In this document: positions 53,605 through 61,835 of the stretch, in pieces
Position numbering within the stretch: the first letter of the stretch is position 1
How the letters are laid out: each line of letters starts with the position of its first letter
Position numbers and translations under genes: made by a program
The notes under the pieces: generated by a model
The model's database searches: none
Told to the model about the DNA's origin: nothing
The model's input: the letters and a program-made list of their open reading frames with translations, nothing else
NCBI GenBank assembly: GCA_030429545.1
Contig: JAUIFF010000016.1
Coordinates: 1-64,000, forward strand
Source: Polyangia bacterium
GTDB taxonomy: Bacteria > Myxococcota_A > Polyangia > Nannocystales > Nannocystaceae
Direction of reading: 5' to 3'
Length of the DNA stretch: 64,000 bases

Positions 53605-54087
53605 CTAGGTTGCTGTCCGCTGAGCGACGTTTTGCAGCATCACCTGGCTAAGCTGCGAAACGAACTCGCGCAGGTGTTGATCTTTGAGGTGCTTGATGAC
53701 CAGCGAGTAGCGCTGGGTTTTAGACTCGAGGTGCACCGCACGCGAGTGGATGCAGCACCACTGGGTTTCACGGGCCCATCCGGCCTCGGCCAAGGCCGCG
53801 AGCGCGATGGCTTGGACCCCCTTAATTTGCATGCAGCCACACCACATTTGCCGGGACTCAATCAACAGGATCCGCTGATTGGTGATGACAACAAACACGC
53901 GAATGTGACCACCGGTGAGCTTGACCAGGGTGGCCGCCATGGCAGCGGCGGCTTTTTGCAGCGGGTTGGAACCAATGAAAAACCCGTCGCCCTGGATGGT
54001 GTAGGCCGGAGCTTCGCCAGGAAGCAGGTCGACCATCTGCATGAGTTTTTGCTGTTGGGGGGTAAGATTGAGTGCTGGAAGATTCAT
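53605..54087 (-). CDS. Bacterial PH-domain-like protein
   Basis: 160 residues from ATG 54087, seven bases after the stop of the membrane-protein gene; a reading from 54129 overlaps that gene. Strand pattern FVVITNQRILLIES and a C-terminal helix (HLREFVSQLSQVML) resemble bacterial PH-like domains. A Cys-rich patch (MWCGCMQI, WCCIHS) is unusual. No membrane helix. Probably works with the upstream two-helix membrane protein. Confidence 0.6.
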   Translation of the reverse strand: MNLPALNLTPQQQKLMQMVDLLPGEAPAYTIQGDGFFIGSNPLQKAAAAMAATLVKLTGGHIRVFVVITNQRILLIESRQMWCGCMQIKGVQAIALAALAEAGWARETQWCCIHSRAVHLESKTQRYSLVIKHLKDQHLREFVSQLSQVMLQNVAQRTAT

Positions 54088-54094
54088 CGTGTTC

Positions 54095-54622
54095 TCACTT
54101 GGCTTGGGGAGTTTGGAGCTCGGGAACAAACGGCCGACTCCCCTCGGCGTCGATCTCTGTTGCTGTTCCTTCAGACATGTTGAAGATGAAAGTCTTGTTT
54201 TGTTCGCGCTTGATCTCGGCTGTGAACTCGCGGACCAAGCGTCGGCGTTGCTCAGCCGGCAACCCGGCTCGCTTCAGCAATGTATGTGCAACAACCCGGT
54301 AGCAGGGGTCGGTGCAGTAGTTGCGGACCATCGTCGGGTCGAAGTTTCCGCGTGCTATCCGCCGCATGCCCACCGTCAGCGCCCTGAGTTTTCGCGGGTA
54401 GCGCCCGGCGATTTCACGGGCCACTAGCAGAAGTTTGCCTGCGAGCAAAATCGCAATGAGCCACAACCACCAAACCGTCGGTGCGAACACGGCAACACAG
54501 CTGAGAGCGAGAGCCGCGCCCCCTGCGAACAACAGTGCATAGCGCTGAAAGCTCAAGAATAGGAGCGGCGAGGAAACCGGTGCGTCGTTTGCTTCGCAGC
54601 GAGCTGGGGTGGTTAGCGACAA
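54095..54622 (-). CDS. Two-helix membrane protein
   Basis: 175 residues. Two hydrophobic segments (about 27-48 and 50-70) form a membrane hairpin; residues 75-175 are soluble and charged (RALTVGMRRIARG, REFTAEIKREQNK). No known motif. It is the first gene of a two-gene operon with the PH-like protein. Family not recognised. Confidence 0.65.
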   Translation of the reverse strand: MSLTTPARCEANDAPVSSPLLFLSFQRYALLFAGGAALALSCVAVFAPTVWWLWLIAILLAGKLLLVAREIAGRYPRKLRALTVGMRRIARGNFDPTMVRNYCTDPCYRVVAHTLLKRAGLPAEQRRRLVREFTAEIKREQNKTFIFNMSEGTATEIDAEGSRPFVPELQTPQAK

Positions 54623-54662
54623 CGAGCGAAGAGTGCGACTTTGAGCACGCGTGTGTCAATAG

Positions 54663-55121
54663 CTACTCTTGCGGGGAAAGCGACAGGCGAAGTCCGGGGA
54701 AGTCGTAAAAAATGACCCCCTCCTCATCCACTTCGATATTCGCGTGCCCCCCCTTAGCGAGGGTATCTAACTCGCGTTCGGCATCTTCGATACCTACCCC
54801 TAAAGCCCCGGCGACCTGCAGGGGCGTGAGCCGACCACCTTGGGACTGGGCCTGATGGATCAACTTGCTCTGTAAAGATCTCGGGTCCAACCCCCCTCCG
54901 AGCAGCGGAGTGAGTTGAGTGGGTGGCAACGCCTTGCGGTTGAACTCATCGACCTGGGCCGGCAAGGTGACGAGGTCGTACAAAAACCCAAAGCCAAAAA
55001 ATCCCCAGGTCAGCAGGTACCACAAACCCATGCGGCGCTGCCCGAGGTACAGGCGATGTAAGCCGGCGACCCCAAACAGTTGGCAACAACACAGGATGTA
55101 GGCGATTCCCAGATCCCGCAC
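54663..55121 (-). CDS. TM2-domain membrane protein
   Basis: 152 residues. The N-terminal TM2 domain is clear: AYILCCCQLFGVAGLHRLYLG, a first helix, then GLWYLLTWGFFGFGFLYDLVTLP. A soluble C-terminal part (about 80-150) includes a winged-helix-like stretch (TPLQVAGALGVGIEDAERELDTL). The combination suggests a membrane protein with a regulatory cytoplasmic tail. It sits 40 bp before the two-helix membrane gene in the same direction. Confidence 0.8.
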   Translation of the reverse strand: MRDLGIAYILCCCQLFGVAGLHRLYLGQRRMGLWYLLTWGFFGFGFLYDLVTLPAQVDEFNRKALPPTQLTPLLGGGLDPRSLQSKLIHQAQSQGGRLTPLQVAGALGVGIEDAERELDTLAKGGHANIEVDEEGVIFYDFPGLRLSLSPQE

Positions 55122-55197
55122 GTGGGCATCATAGCCAACCTCGCACGTGTCCGCAGCTGGCGTGGATGTGAGTCAACGGTTTGCCAGCAGGCGAAAC

Positions 55198-55212
55198 CCG
55201 GGTCGTTGTATC
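55198..55212. repeat. Recurrent extragenic motif TTGTATCRACAA
   Basis: GTCGTTGTATCGACAAC lies between the sigma factor and TM2 genes. Related words lie in other short gaps: TGTATCAACAAC near 43141, TGTATCAGCAAC near 51337 and TTGTATCGACAC near 61820; one more copy is inside the sigma gene near 55516. The word is nearly palindromic. It could be a gene-end signal or regulator site; with few copies, chance is not excluded. Confidence 0.35.
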
Positions 55213-55218
55213 GACAAC

Positions 55219-55788
55219 CTAACCGCAGCACGGGCCGCAGCCGCGCCGGCGATAGTCGACCAGTTTTCCTCGCCGATCGAGCTCTACTTCGCAGCACCGT
55301 TTGAGCGCTTGTCTGAGTTTTGCGCGCCCGCGTTGTACCCGCGACTTCAAGCCCGAAACCGAAAGCCCCAACCTGCGCGCGGCTTCGGGCTGGCTCAGCC
55401 CCTGACGATCGACCAGGTCGATGGCTTCGCGGTACGGCTCGGGCAGACGCTCGACAGCGGCCGACAGCCACGCGGCAAGACGCTTAGGGTCGCCCGCGTC
55501 GACATGCTCAAGGGTCGTTGTATCAACAACTTCAACAGCTCCGGGTTCGTGTAATAGTTCCCGCGTGCGTCGAAAATGGTCGACCACGGCCGAGCGTGCC
55601 ACCTGAAACACCCAGCCCGAGATCCGCGCTTGATCCCGCAAGCCGTCAAGGTTTTTGTGTATACGCAAAAATGTCTCCTGGACGAGGTCATCGACCGCAG
55701 TACCATCGACACGACGGCTGATGTAGCGGCGTAAATCCGCGGCGAATAGCTGGTAGATGTCAGCGCTCTGGGGTTGCGCAGATGGCAT
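55219..55788 (-). CDS. ECF sigma factor, SigZ-like with C-terminal Cys motif
   Basis: 189 residues from ATG 55788 (a longer frame reaches 55905 over the neighbouring gene). Region 2: DLVQETFLRIHKNLDGL and VFQVARSAVVDHFR; region 4: LPEPYREAIDLVDRQGLSQPEAARRLGLSVSGLKSRVQRGR. The tail has CCEVELDRRGK and CGPCCG, as in SigZ-type factors, with Cys residues that could bind metal or arsenic. It begins 13 bp after the ArsI-like gene, so the two are an operon. Confidence 0.85.
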   Translation of the reverse strand: MPSAQPQSADIYQLFAADLRRYISRRVDGTAVDDLVQETFLRIHKNLDGLRDQARISGWVFQVARSAVVDHFRRTRELLHEPGAVEVVDTTTLEHVDAGDPKRLAAWLSAAVERLPEPYREAIDLVDRQGLSQPEAARRLGLSVSGLKSRVQRGRAKLRQALKRCCEVELDRRGKLVDYRRRGCGPCCG

Positions 55789-55801
55789 TATATTGCTTCC
55801 A

Positions 55802-56332
55802 CTAGGCGCAACACGATGGCGCACAGCAGTCGGGCTCAGGTTTGGCAACTTCGGCCTGCTGCTCGTCTGGGCAACAGGAAGGGGCACAACAGTCGGGGTC
55901 GACAATACTTGGCACTGGCTCAGTTGCTGGTGCGTCGGCCTGGGTCACGACAAAGACCTCCCAACGATGACCATCGGGGTCGATCGCCCAAAACTTATCC
56001 TGAATCGCGTGGCAACAATTTGTCTGGGTTTCAACCAGCGTTTCGATACCCGCCGACTCCATTCGATGCTGCGCCTCGGCAACCGCGTCGGAGTGCTTGA
56101 CCTGGATGCCGAGATGCTGCGGCCCGCGGTGACCTATCCCCTCTTGGGCCTGGTTGAGCGTAAAGTTCAGCGGCGGATCGACAACCTCAAATTTGGCATA
56201 ACCGGGTCGCACCTTGGCCGGTTCGCAACCAAACAACGTCCTGTAAAACGCGAGGGAGCGGTCGACATCTCGGACCGCAACGGCGACATGGATCCGGGTT
56301 GGCGTGGGAAAGTCGATGGCAGATTTCGGCAT
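55802..56332 (-). CDS. arsI: ArsI/CadI-type glyoxalase-fold lyase
   Basis: 176 residues from ATG 56332 with AAGGAA upstream. Vicinal-oxygen-chelate fold: RIHVAVAVRDVDRSLAFYRTLFG, HLGIQV, ETQTNCCHAIQDKFWAIDPDGHRWEVF; the TNCCHA-QDKFW region is typical of ArsI/CadI C-As lyases. The tail holds two DCCAPSCC repeats, likely metalloid-binding. By family knowledge it would demethylate organoarsenicals or respond to metals. It is first in an operon with the SigZ-like sigma factor. Confidence 0.8.
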   Translation of the reverse strand: MPKSAIDFPTPTRIHVAVAVRDVDRSLAFYRTLFGCEPAKVRPGYAKFEVVDPPLNFTLNQAQEGIGHRGPQHLGIQVKHSDAVAEAQHRMESAGIETLVETQTNCCHAIQDKFWAIDPDGHRWEVFVVTQADAPATEPVPSIVDPDCCAPSCCPDEQQAEVAKPEPDCCAPSCCA

Positions 56333-56515
56333 GTTCGAGTTCCTTTGTATGCCCAAGACGTCCGCTTCTCCCAAACGGACGCAACTATTTTCGCGCATGT
56401 TCTCACACGCGTCGCAAACTGTCCGATCTTCGACGCGAGCTGTCCTGGTCGCAAGAGCTTACTGGCCGCATCCTGTGGAGGTCTGGCCACCGGCCAAAGC
56501 CCAGGAGAACCACGT

Positions 56516-57037
56516 ATGAGCCAATTTACCAGCAACGACCTACTTATCCGTCCACGTCTTGGCGAGGGAGAAACCACCGCAACCGACATGTTGATCATCG
56601 CCCGCAGCACGATGCTGGGGGGTGATTTTTCGATCATGCAGGGCACAATTGGGCCCCGCAAATTGCTCGCGCCCCACACCCATGAACACGAGGACCAGGC
56701 CGTGTTTGTGATTTCCGGCGAACTCGAGTTTGAGGTGGGTGGCGAGGGTGGCCTTCGGTTTACGGCCGGCCCAGGCGACTATGTCCTCAAGCCCAGAGGC
56801 ATCGAGCATTGCTTTTGGAACATGTCTGAAAGCGAAACAGTGCACTACATCGAGCTCTCGGGCCGGGACGGGTTTGAGAAATTTATCGATGGTCGGAAAA
56901 AAGGCCTGGTCCGCTGGCAAGCTGAGGCGCACCTCAAACTCGATATCGACACCAATTTCTTGCGGATTCCAAAGTTGCTCAAGCGCCACAAGCTCACCGG
57001 CTTAGCGGCCGCAACCTATGGCGGTGCCGAGCAATAA
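56516..57037 (+). CDS. Cupin-domain protein
   Basis: 173 residues from ATG 56516 with CAGGAG upstream; longer readings to 55757 overlap the opposite-strand genes. The cupin motif is PHTHEHEDQAVFVISGELEFEVGG with PGDYVLKPRGIEHCFWN; the His and Glu metal ligands are present. A C-terminal extension (about 120-173) is charged. Likely a small metal-dependent enzyme or sensor. It is divergent from the ArsI-like gene. Confidence 0.85.
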   Translation: MSQFTSNDLLIRPRLGEGETTATDMLIIARSTMLGGDFSIMQGTIGPRKLLAPHTHEHEDQAVFVISGELEFEVGGEGGLRFTAGPGDYVLKPRGIEHCFWNMSESETVHYIELSGRDGFEKFIDGRKKGLVRWQAEAHLKLDIDTNFLRIPKLLKRHKLTGLAAATYGGAEQ

Positions 57038-57153
57038 ATAGCCCTGAACAAGTCCGCGCGATGTCATCCGCCGTCGTGCGCGACCGTCGTCCGTCCATGC
57101 ATCCATGCGAAAGCCCGCTTTAACCTGAATCTCACAAGCAAATTCTGCACTAC

Positions 57154-58416
57154 ATGGCCAAAGAATCATGTTCTACACATGATAGACTGCCGGCCGCTTC
57201 GCGGCGAAAACCCATGCTCACGGTGCAGACAAGCCAGCCAACAGTTCCAGCTCCATCCGCCACACATCTACCGATTGGTGTGCTTCTAGCGGACGATGGC
57301 CTTTCGATCACATACGTCAACCAAACCTTCCTTGCCGCGTTTGAGTGTAATGCCACCGATCTCCTCGACCGCGAATTTATCGACCTCATCGCCCCCTCCG
57401 ACCGACGGTCCGCGGTGGCCCTCGACCGCGAACTGAGTCGCCCGCAAACCGAGGTCGTGGATCGCCTACTGTTGTTGACTATCGACAAGGTCGAGCACTT
57501 TGTCCGCGCCAAAATTGTGCGCCAATCGGACCAGCAATGGCAAATCCTCGTGGAGGTCCTCGACGATGGCCCCAACACGGTCTACCAGCTCTACAGTGAG
57601 CAGCTGCGATGGTCGGCTGCTATCCGTCACACGTCCGACGCGGTTGTGATTGTCGACGACGCGCACCGTGTCATCGACTTCAACGAGCGCTTCTTCGAGA
57701 TGATCGGGCAACGCTCAGAACATGGGGTGCTTGTCGGCGAAGAAGCCCTTCGCGGGACTGAGTTGTGGTTGCTCGACAGTTTGTCCGGTTCGGCGGGCAA
57801 CAGTATTCGGCTCGCACTCAGCGAAACAGGTGTAGACACATCGAAACCGATCGAGCTGGGCGAGCGCTGGTACGAAACGAACATCATCCCCCTGCGTACA
57901 CCGCAAAAGCGCACGCGGGCCCACGCGATTTTACTGCGTGACGTCACCGATCGCCGGCGCTCCGAACATGAGCGAATGTTGCGCCAACGCGAGCGACTGG
58001 CGCACCAAAATGACATCATCGCCAGCCAACGCCAAGCGATTCGCGATCTCTCTGCCCCGCTGCTACCAATCGCGCGGGACGTACTCGTGGTGCCGTTTAT
58101 CGGTAGCCTAGAGCGCGACCGTCTCCGCGAGATTACCGACAGCGTGATGACTGGCGTCCAGGCCCGGGGCTCGAAGGTTGTCATCTTAGACCTCACAGGG
58201 GTTCCCACACTCGACCGCGGGGCAGCGCAAGGCCTCGTTGCTACCGCCCGTACGCTCCGTCTAATTGGTGCACGTACAATCTTAACCGGGCTCAACCCGA
58301 ACCTCGCAGTAATTTTGATCGACGAGCAGGTCTCGCTCGACGAGCTGGAAATCCGTTCGAACCTACAAGATGCCGTCGGCTCTGTCCTCAAGCACCGTGT
58401 TCGTTCGCCACGCTAA
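57154..58416 (+). CDS. PAS-PAS-STAS regulator (RsbR-like)
   Basis: 420 residues; ATG 57214 (MLTVQTSQP) is an alternative start. Two PAS-like sensor domains (about 35-140, PIGVLLADDG; about 150-265, HTSDAVVIVDDAHRVIDFNERFFEMIG), a coiled-coil linker (about 270-300) and a C-terminal STAS domain (about 305-415, DVLVVPFIGSLERDRL and KVVILDLTGVPTLDRGAAQGL). This layout is that of RsbR-type stressosome proteins. The phospho-acceptor may be the Thr in LTGVPTLD. No kinase partner nearby. Confidence 0.85.
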   Translation: MAKESCSTHDRLPAASRRKPMLTVQTSQPTVPAPSATHLPIGVLLADDGLSITYVNQTFLAAFECNATDLLDREFIDLIAPSDRRSAVALDRELSRPQTEVVDRLLLLTIDKVEHFVRAKIVRQSDQQWQILVEVLDDGPNTVYQLYSEQLRWSAAIRHTSDAVVIVDDAHRVIDFNERFFEMIGQRSEHGVLVGEEALRGTELWLLDSLSGSAGNSIRLALSETGVDTSKPIELGERWYETNIIPLRTPQKRTRAHAILLRDVTDRRRSEHERMLRQRERLAHQNDIIASQRQAIRDLSAPLLPIARDVLVVPFIGSLERDRLREITDSVMTGVQARGSKVVILDLTGVPTLDRGAAQGLVATARTLRLIGARTILTGLNPNLAVILIDEQVSLDELEIRSNLQDAVGSVLKHRVRSPR

Positions 58417-58713
58417 CTACTCACCCTGGCTTTCGTCGTGAAAGCCGATGAGCTCATGCAGGGCGGCAACGTCATCGGTTGTACACGCACGTTTCCGAAT
58501 GACCGTGATCGGATTTCCACCCGCGGTCGACCGTAGAATCAGTCGCTTCGCTTGGATTTCGCGAACACCGAAACCACGGGTGATTCGGGGTTTCCCGTAA
58601 ACCTGTGCAAGCCGCTGCCACACGGGTTCGACCTGCTCGCGGGCCAAGAAGTACTTATACGTCTCTGGGTGGATGCAGGCGTAATGGCGCTCACGGTAGG
58701 GTTTGGTAACCAT
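58417..58713 (-). CDS. Hypothetical 98-residue protein
   Basis: A basic protein in the same operon as the V4R protein, its start overlapping that gene's stop by one base. No motif; mixed alpha/beta pattern with single Trp and several Tyr. It ends directly against the STAS gene (convergent). Probably a partner of the V4R protein; function unknown. Confidence 0.6.
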   Translation of the reverse strand: MVTKPYRERHYACIHPETYKYFLAREQVEPVWQRLAQVYGKPRITRGFGVREIQAKRLILRSTAGGNPITVIRKRACTTDDVAALHELIGFHDESQGE

Positions 58714-59948
58714 CAGGCCTGCTCAACTTCAAACTGGCAGGTCGCGCTATCGTGGCATATACATGATTTTTCGGTCGAGAGGTAGGTCCCCTGGCGCTCG
58801 GCGACTGTACCTTGACCGTAGACCAACTCCATCAGTCCTGCAGCCACGCCGGTGAGCATCAGGCATTGTGGCTGGTCGGCCTGGCCACGGTACTCACGAT
58901 ACCCCAGGGCTTCGTAGCCATTGAGCGAAGCGTAGGTTATGCCCTGCCGACCGCGGTCCTCGAGAATATGCCAGTTTCCCCATCCTAGCCCGTTGCTGAT
59001 GGCTACCAGCGCATACATCTTGTCCCGTTGTTCCTGCACCATCGGCACAACGAGGGCATCCCACTCGGCTGAACTCATGATCCCGCGGAAGGTATTCATC
59101 GCGCAGCTTTCACCGTCACTCACCAGCATTCGACGGGCCGCGCTCCCACGGCGCGCAGCCTGCATCGCCTCGACAAAACGAATACTCAGCAAGTTGTAGT
59201 AGTCGGCGGGGGTATTGGCGAGGTACACACTAAACGCAGGAATCAGGCCGTCGTCGTTGCCGTGGATCGGCATCTCAACGAGGGCATCGATGATCTTCTG
59301 CTCGTCAATGTTATTTGAATGTACAAATTTTAAGTCACGTTGCTGCTCAAATTCGAACTTCTGCTTGCGGTTTGGCTCGATCGGCGTGTCACGATCGAAG
59401 TCGAGGTGAAACACGCAGGCCGAGTCTCCCTTGGCCATGCACGACTGTTCACGCGCATGGACGAGTTTCCCCGTGAGCGCGTAGACAGCCCCCTGTATGA
59501 ACCCCTCAACGAATGTACATACAGATTTTTCGCGGGTGCCGAACCTAGCAAGCCACCCCTCCACGTAGTGCGAGGACGGCGAGGTAATGACCCCTTCTTC
59601 CAACTTGCTGAAATCAAGTACGCCAAACCCGAGATGGCGGTACAGACCTTCCGCGGCTGCCCGGCGCGTCGGCTCATCCTCGTCGTCACGCAGGACCGCG
59701 GCAACCTGCTCGGCGAATACTGTCTCGGCCGAGGAGCGAATCAACATACCGCCGTCGACCCGCCCCGAACTCTCGACCGTCCGCTGCATCCGGGAGTTGT
59801 AGTGGTGGCAGTGGATAATGACATCCTTGCCGGCGATAACCCGGCGATAGGTTTCGGGCTCGTAGGTTAATGCAAACCGTTCGTCGAGATTTTTGGCGTC
59901 CACCAGCACCTCCAATGGCGGCAAGCTACCACATGTTTCTTGTGACAT
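58713..59948 (-). CDS. Double V4R-domain protein
   Basis: 411 residues from ATG 59948 with TAGGAA upstream; the 60044 reading adds 32 poor residues. Two V4R (4-vinyl reductase-like) units are recognisable by the terminal Cys pair pattern: CMAKGDSACVFHLDF near 195 and CICHDSATCQFEVE at the end. V4R domains bind small hydrophobic ligands and occur in regulators. Conserved HCHHYNSRMQR near 45. Probably cytoplasmic sensor. Confidence 0.75.
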   Translation of the reverse strand: MSQETCGSLPPLEVLVDAKNLDERFALTYEPETYRRVIAGKDVIIHCHHYNSRMQRTVESSGRVDGGMLIRSSAETVFAEQVAAVLRDDEDEPTRRAAAEGLYRHLGFGVLDFSKLEEGVITSPSSHYVEGWLARFGTREKSVCTFVEGFIQGAVYALTGKLVHAREQSCMAKGDSACVFHLDFDRDTPIEPNRKQKFEFEQQRDLKFVHSNNIDEQKIIDALVEMPIHGNDDGLIPAFSVYLANTPADYYNLLSIRFVEAMQAARRGSAARRMLVSDGESCAMNTFRGIMSSAEWDALVVPMVQEQRDKMYALVAISNGLGWGNWHILEDRGRQGITYASLNGYEALGYREYRGQADQPQCLMLTGVAAGLMELVYGQGTVAERQGTYLSTEKSCICHDSATCQFEVEQA

Positions 59949-60193
59949 GTTTTGGTTCCTACCGGCAAAACAGGGCGAACCTGTTCGCGGTTTGTGCATG
60001 TCTAGAAAGACATCTTTGACCGGTTCCGACGGGTTGTCCGACACTTGTGCTCAAGCTCAATCACGCCCATCACACCTGCATCTGCGCTCAAAGTCCATCT
60101 GCGTTTTTTGCGCAAATCCACCTCTGTGTGCCCGCACGTTGGGCGAAGCGACAACAGACACAATCGTCGACCCAGCTGTTACCCTCCCCGCGC

Positions 60194-61003
60194 ATGCCTG
60201 CCTACTCTCGCCCCTACTTCACCGGCGAACGGCCCCTCGCATTTGCCCATCGCGGAGGATCCAAGCAATGGCCAGAAAACACCCTGCTGGCGTTTTCGCA
60301 GGCGCTTTCGCTGGGCTACCAACACATCGAGACCGACATTCACCTGACGCGCGACGGACAAATCGTGGTTTTTCACGATTCGACGCTCGAACGTGTCACC
60401 AACGGACATGGCGCGATTCGGGACCACACGCTCGCCGAACTCCAACGGCTCGATGCTGGCTACTGGTTTACCCGCGATGGCGAGACCTATCCCTTTCGCG
60501 GCCAGGGGCTCTCGATCCCAACCCTGGCACAGGCGCTCGCCCTCGCGCCCGAGGTCCGGTTTAATCTGGAAATCAAGCCGCACGGTCCGGGGCTTGTACA
60601 TGCACTGTGGCAGTTCATTCGTCGGCGCGACGACGCCGATAGACTGTTGGTGGCGTCGGGCCACGCCCCAACTGTCGCTGCATTTCGTCGGGTGAGCGGC
60701 GGTGCCCTGGCAACGTCGGCGGGTGCCGGCGAGATTTTTCGGTTTTGGTCCGCGGCCAAACTCGGCCTCCACACCCGCCTTTCGCTCCCATACGATGCCC
60801 TGCAGGTCCCACCGCGTCAGGGGCCTCTGACCGTGGTCGAACCACGGTTTTTACGCTGCGCACGGGAGGTAGGATTGCATGTACATGTTTGGACGATCGA
60901 CGAACCGAGTGAGATGCAGCGGCTGCTCGATCTCGACGTCGACGGGCTGATGACAGACGAGCCGCAGTTGCTTCTCAAAGTGCTTGCACGTACAAACACC
61001 TAG
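60194..61003 (+). CDS. Glycerophosphodiester phosphodiesterase
   Basis: 269 residues from ATG 60194 (MPAYSRPYF); the frame is open to 60047 without need. GDPD family signature: FAHRGGSKQWPENTL with the catalytic His, HIETDIHLTRDGQIVVFHDSTLERVT with Glu/Asp and second His, FNLEIKP, and a terminal TIDEPSEMQRLLDLDVDGLMTDEP. Hydrolyses glycerophosphodiesters to glycerol-3-phosphate. No signal peptide, so cytoplasmic. Ten bases before the next gene. Confidence 0.92.
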   Translation: MPAYSRPYFTGERPLAFAHRGGSKQWPENTLLAFSQALSLGYQHIETDIHLTRDGQIVVFHDSTLERVTNGHGAIRDHTLAELQRLDAGYWFTRDGETYPFRGQGLSIPTLAQALALAPEVRFNLEIKPHGPGLVHALWQFIRRRDDADRLLVASGHAPTVAAFRRVSGGALATSAGAGEIFRFWSAAKLGLHTRLSLPYDALQVPPRQGPLTVVEPRFLRCAREVGLHVHVWTIDEPSEMQRLLDLDVDGLMTDEPQLLLKVLARTNT

Positions 61004-61012
61004 GCGCAGGCG

Positions 61013-61807
61013 ATGAAACGTATCCACCTTTTTGAGTTTGAAGACTTTGCGTGGTTTCCCAACTGGCTGCGCAAGTGCATGACCCGGTATATCGTTGCGG
61101 TTCACCGAATGATGGCGACAGCCCCACAAATTGCTGAACTCCTCACCCGGATCCTCCCGCACGCCCCTACCCCGCATATTGTCGATCTTTGTTCAGGCAG
61201 TGGCGGCCCACTACCCTCTACGCTGCAGCTGTTGCACAAGCAACCTCAGTATGCGCAACTGAAGGTCACGCTAACCGACCTCTACCCCAATGACGATGTT
61301 GCCCGGGAAATCCGCGAGCTCGTTACGCCGGGGTTGCACTACCGCACGAGCCCGGTCGATGCCACCTCGGTCGACCCTGACTTGGTCGGTGTACGCACAA
61401 TGATTTGCAGCCTGCACCACATGCGGCCCGAACTCGCCCGCAAAATTCTTGGTGACGCCCAGCGGGCACGACAACCGTTTTGCGCCTACGAAATCAGCGA
61501 CAACTCCCCACCTATCTGGCTATGGTGGCTCGCTATCCCAATCAACATTTTGGTTGTGTTGTTGCTGACGCCAATGGTGCGCCCACTTACGTGGCGCCAA
61601 ATCGTGTTCACCTACCTCATTCCCCTGCTCCCCCTATTTATCGCCTGGGATGGTGCTGTCTCGAATGCTCGCACCTACACCGTTGCCGACATGGAGGAGC
61701 TCGTCGCGCCCATCAAGTCTGATGGCTATACATGGGAGTACGGCTCGCTCGACGGCAAGATGGGTAAGAAAGTCTACCTCCTCGGGTACCCACAGGCCGC
61801 CGGCTAG
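61013..61807 (+). CDS. Methyltransferase-like membrane protein
   Basis: 264 residues. A SAM-binding Rossmann motif (HIVDLCSGSGGPLPS near 55; TLTDLYPNDD near 85) and VRTMICSLHHM post-motif are present, then two hydrophobic helices (about 170-190 and 198-218) before the C-terminal part. This is a class I methyltransferase fold with a membrane hairpin, perhaps acting on lipids. In a likely operon with the phosphodiesterase. Confidence 0.75.
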   Translation: MKRIHLFEFEDFAWFPNWLRKCMTRYIVAVHRMMATAPQIAELLTRILPHAPTPHIVDLCSGSGGPLPSTLQLLHKQPQYAQLKVTLTDLYPNDDVAREIRELVTPGLHYRTSPVDATSVDPDLVGVRTMICSLHHMRPELARKILGDAQRARQPFCAYEISDNSPPIWLWWLAIPINILVVLLLTPMVRPLTWRQIVFTYLIPLLPLFIAWDGAVSNARTYTVADMEELVAPIKSDGYTWEYGSLDGKMGKKVYLLGYPQAAG

Positions 61808-61835
61808 CTCGGCGAAATTTGTATCGACACATAAA

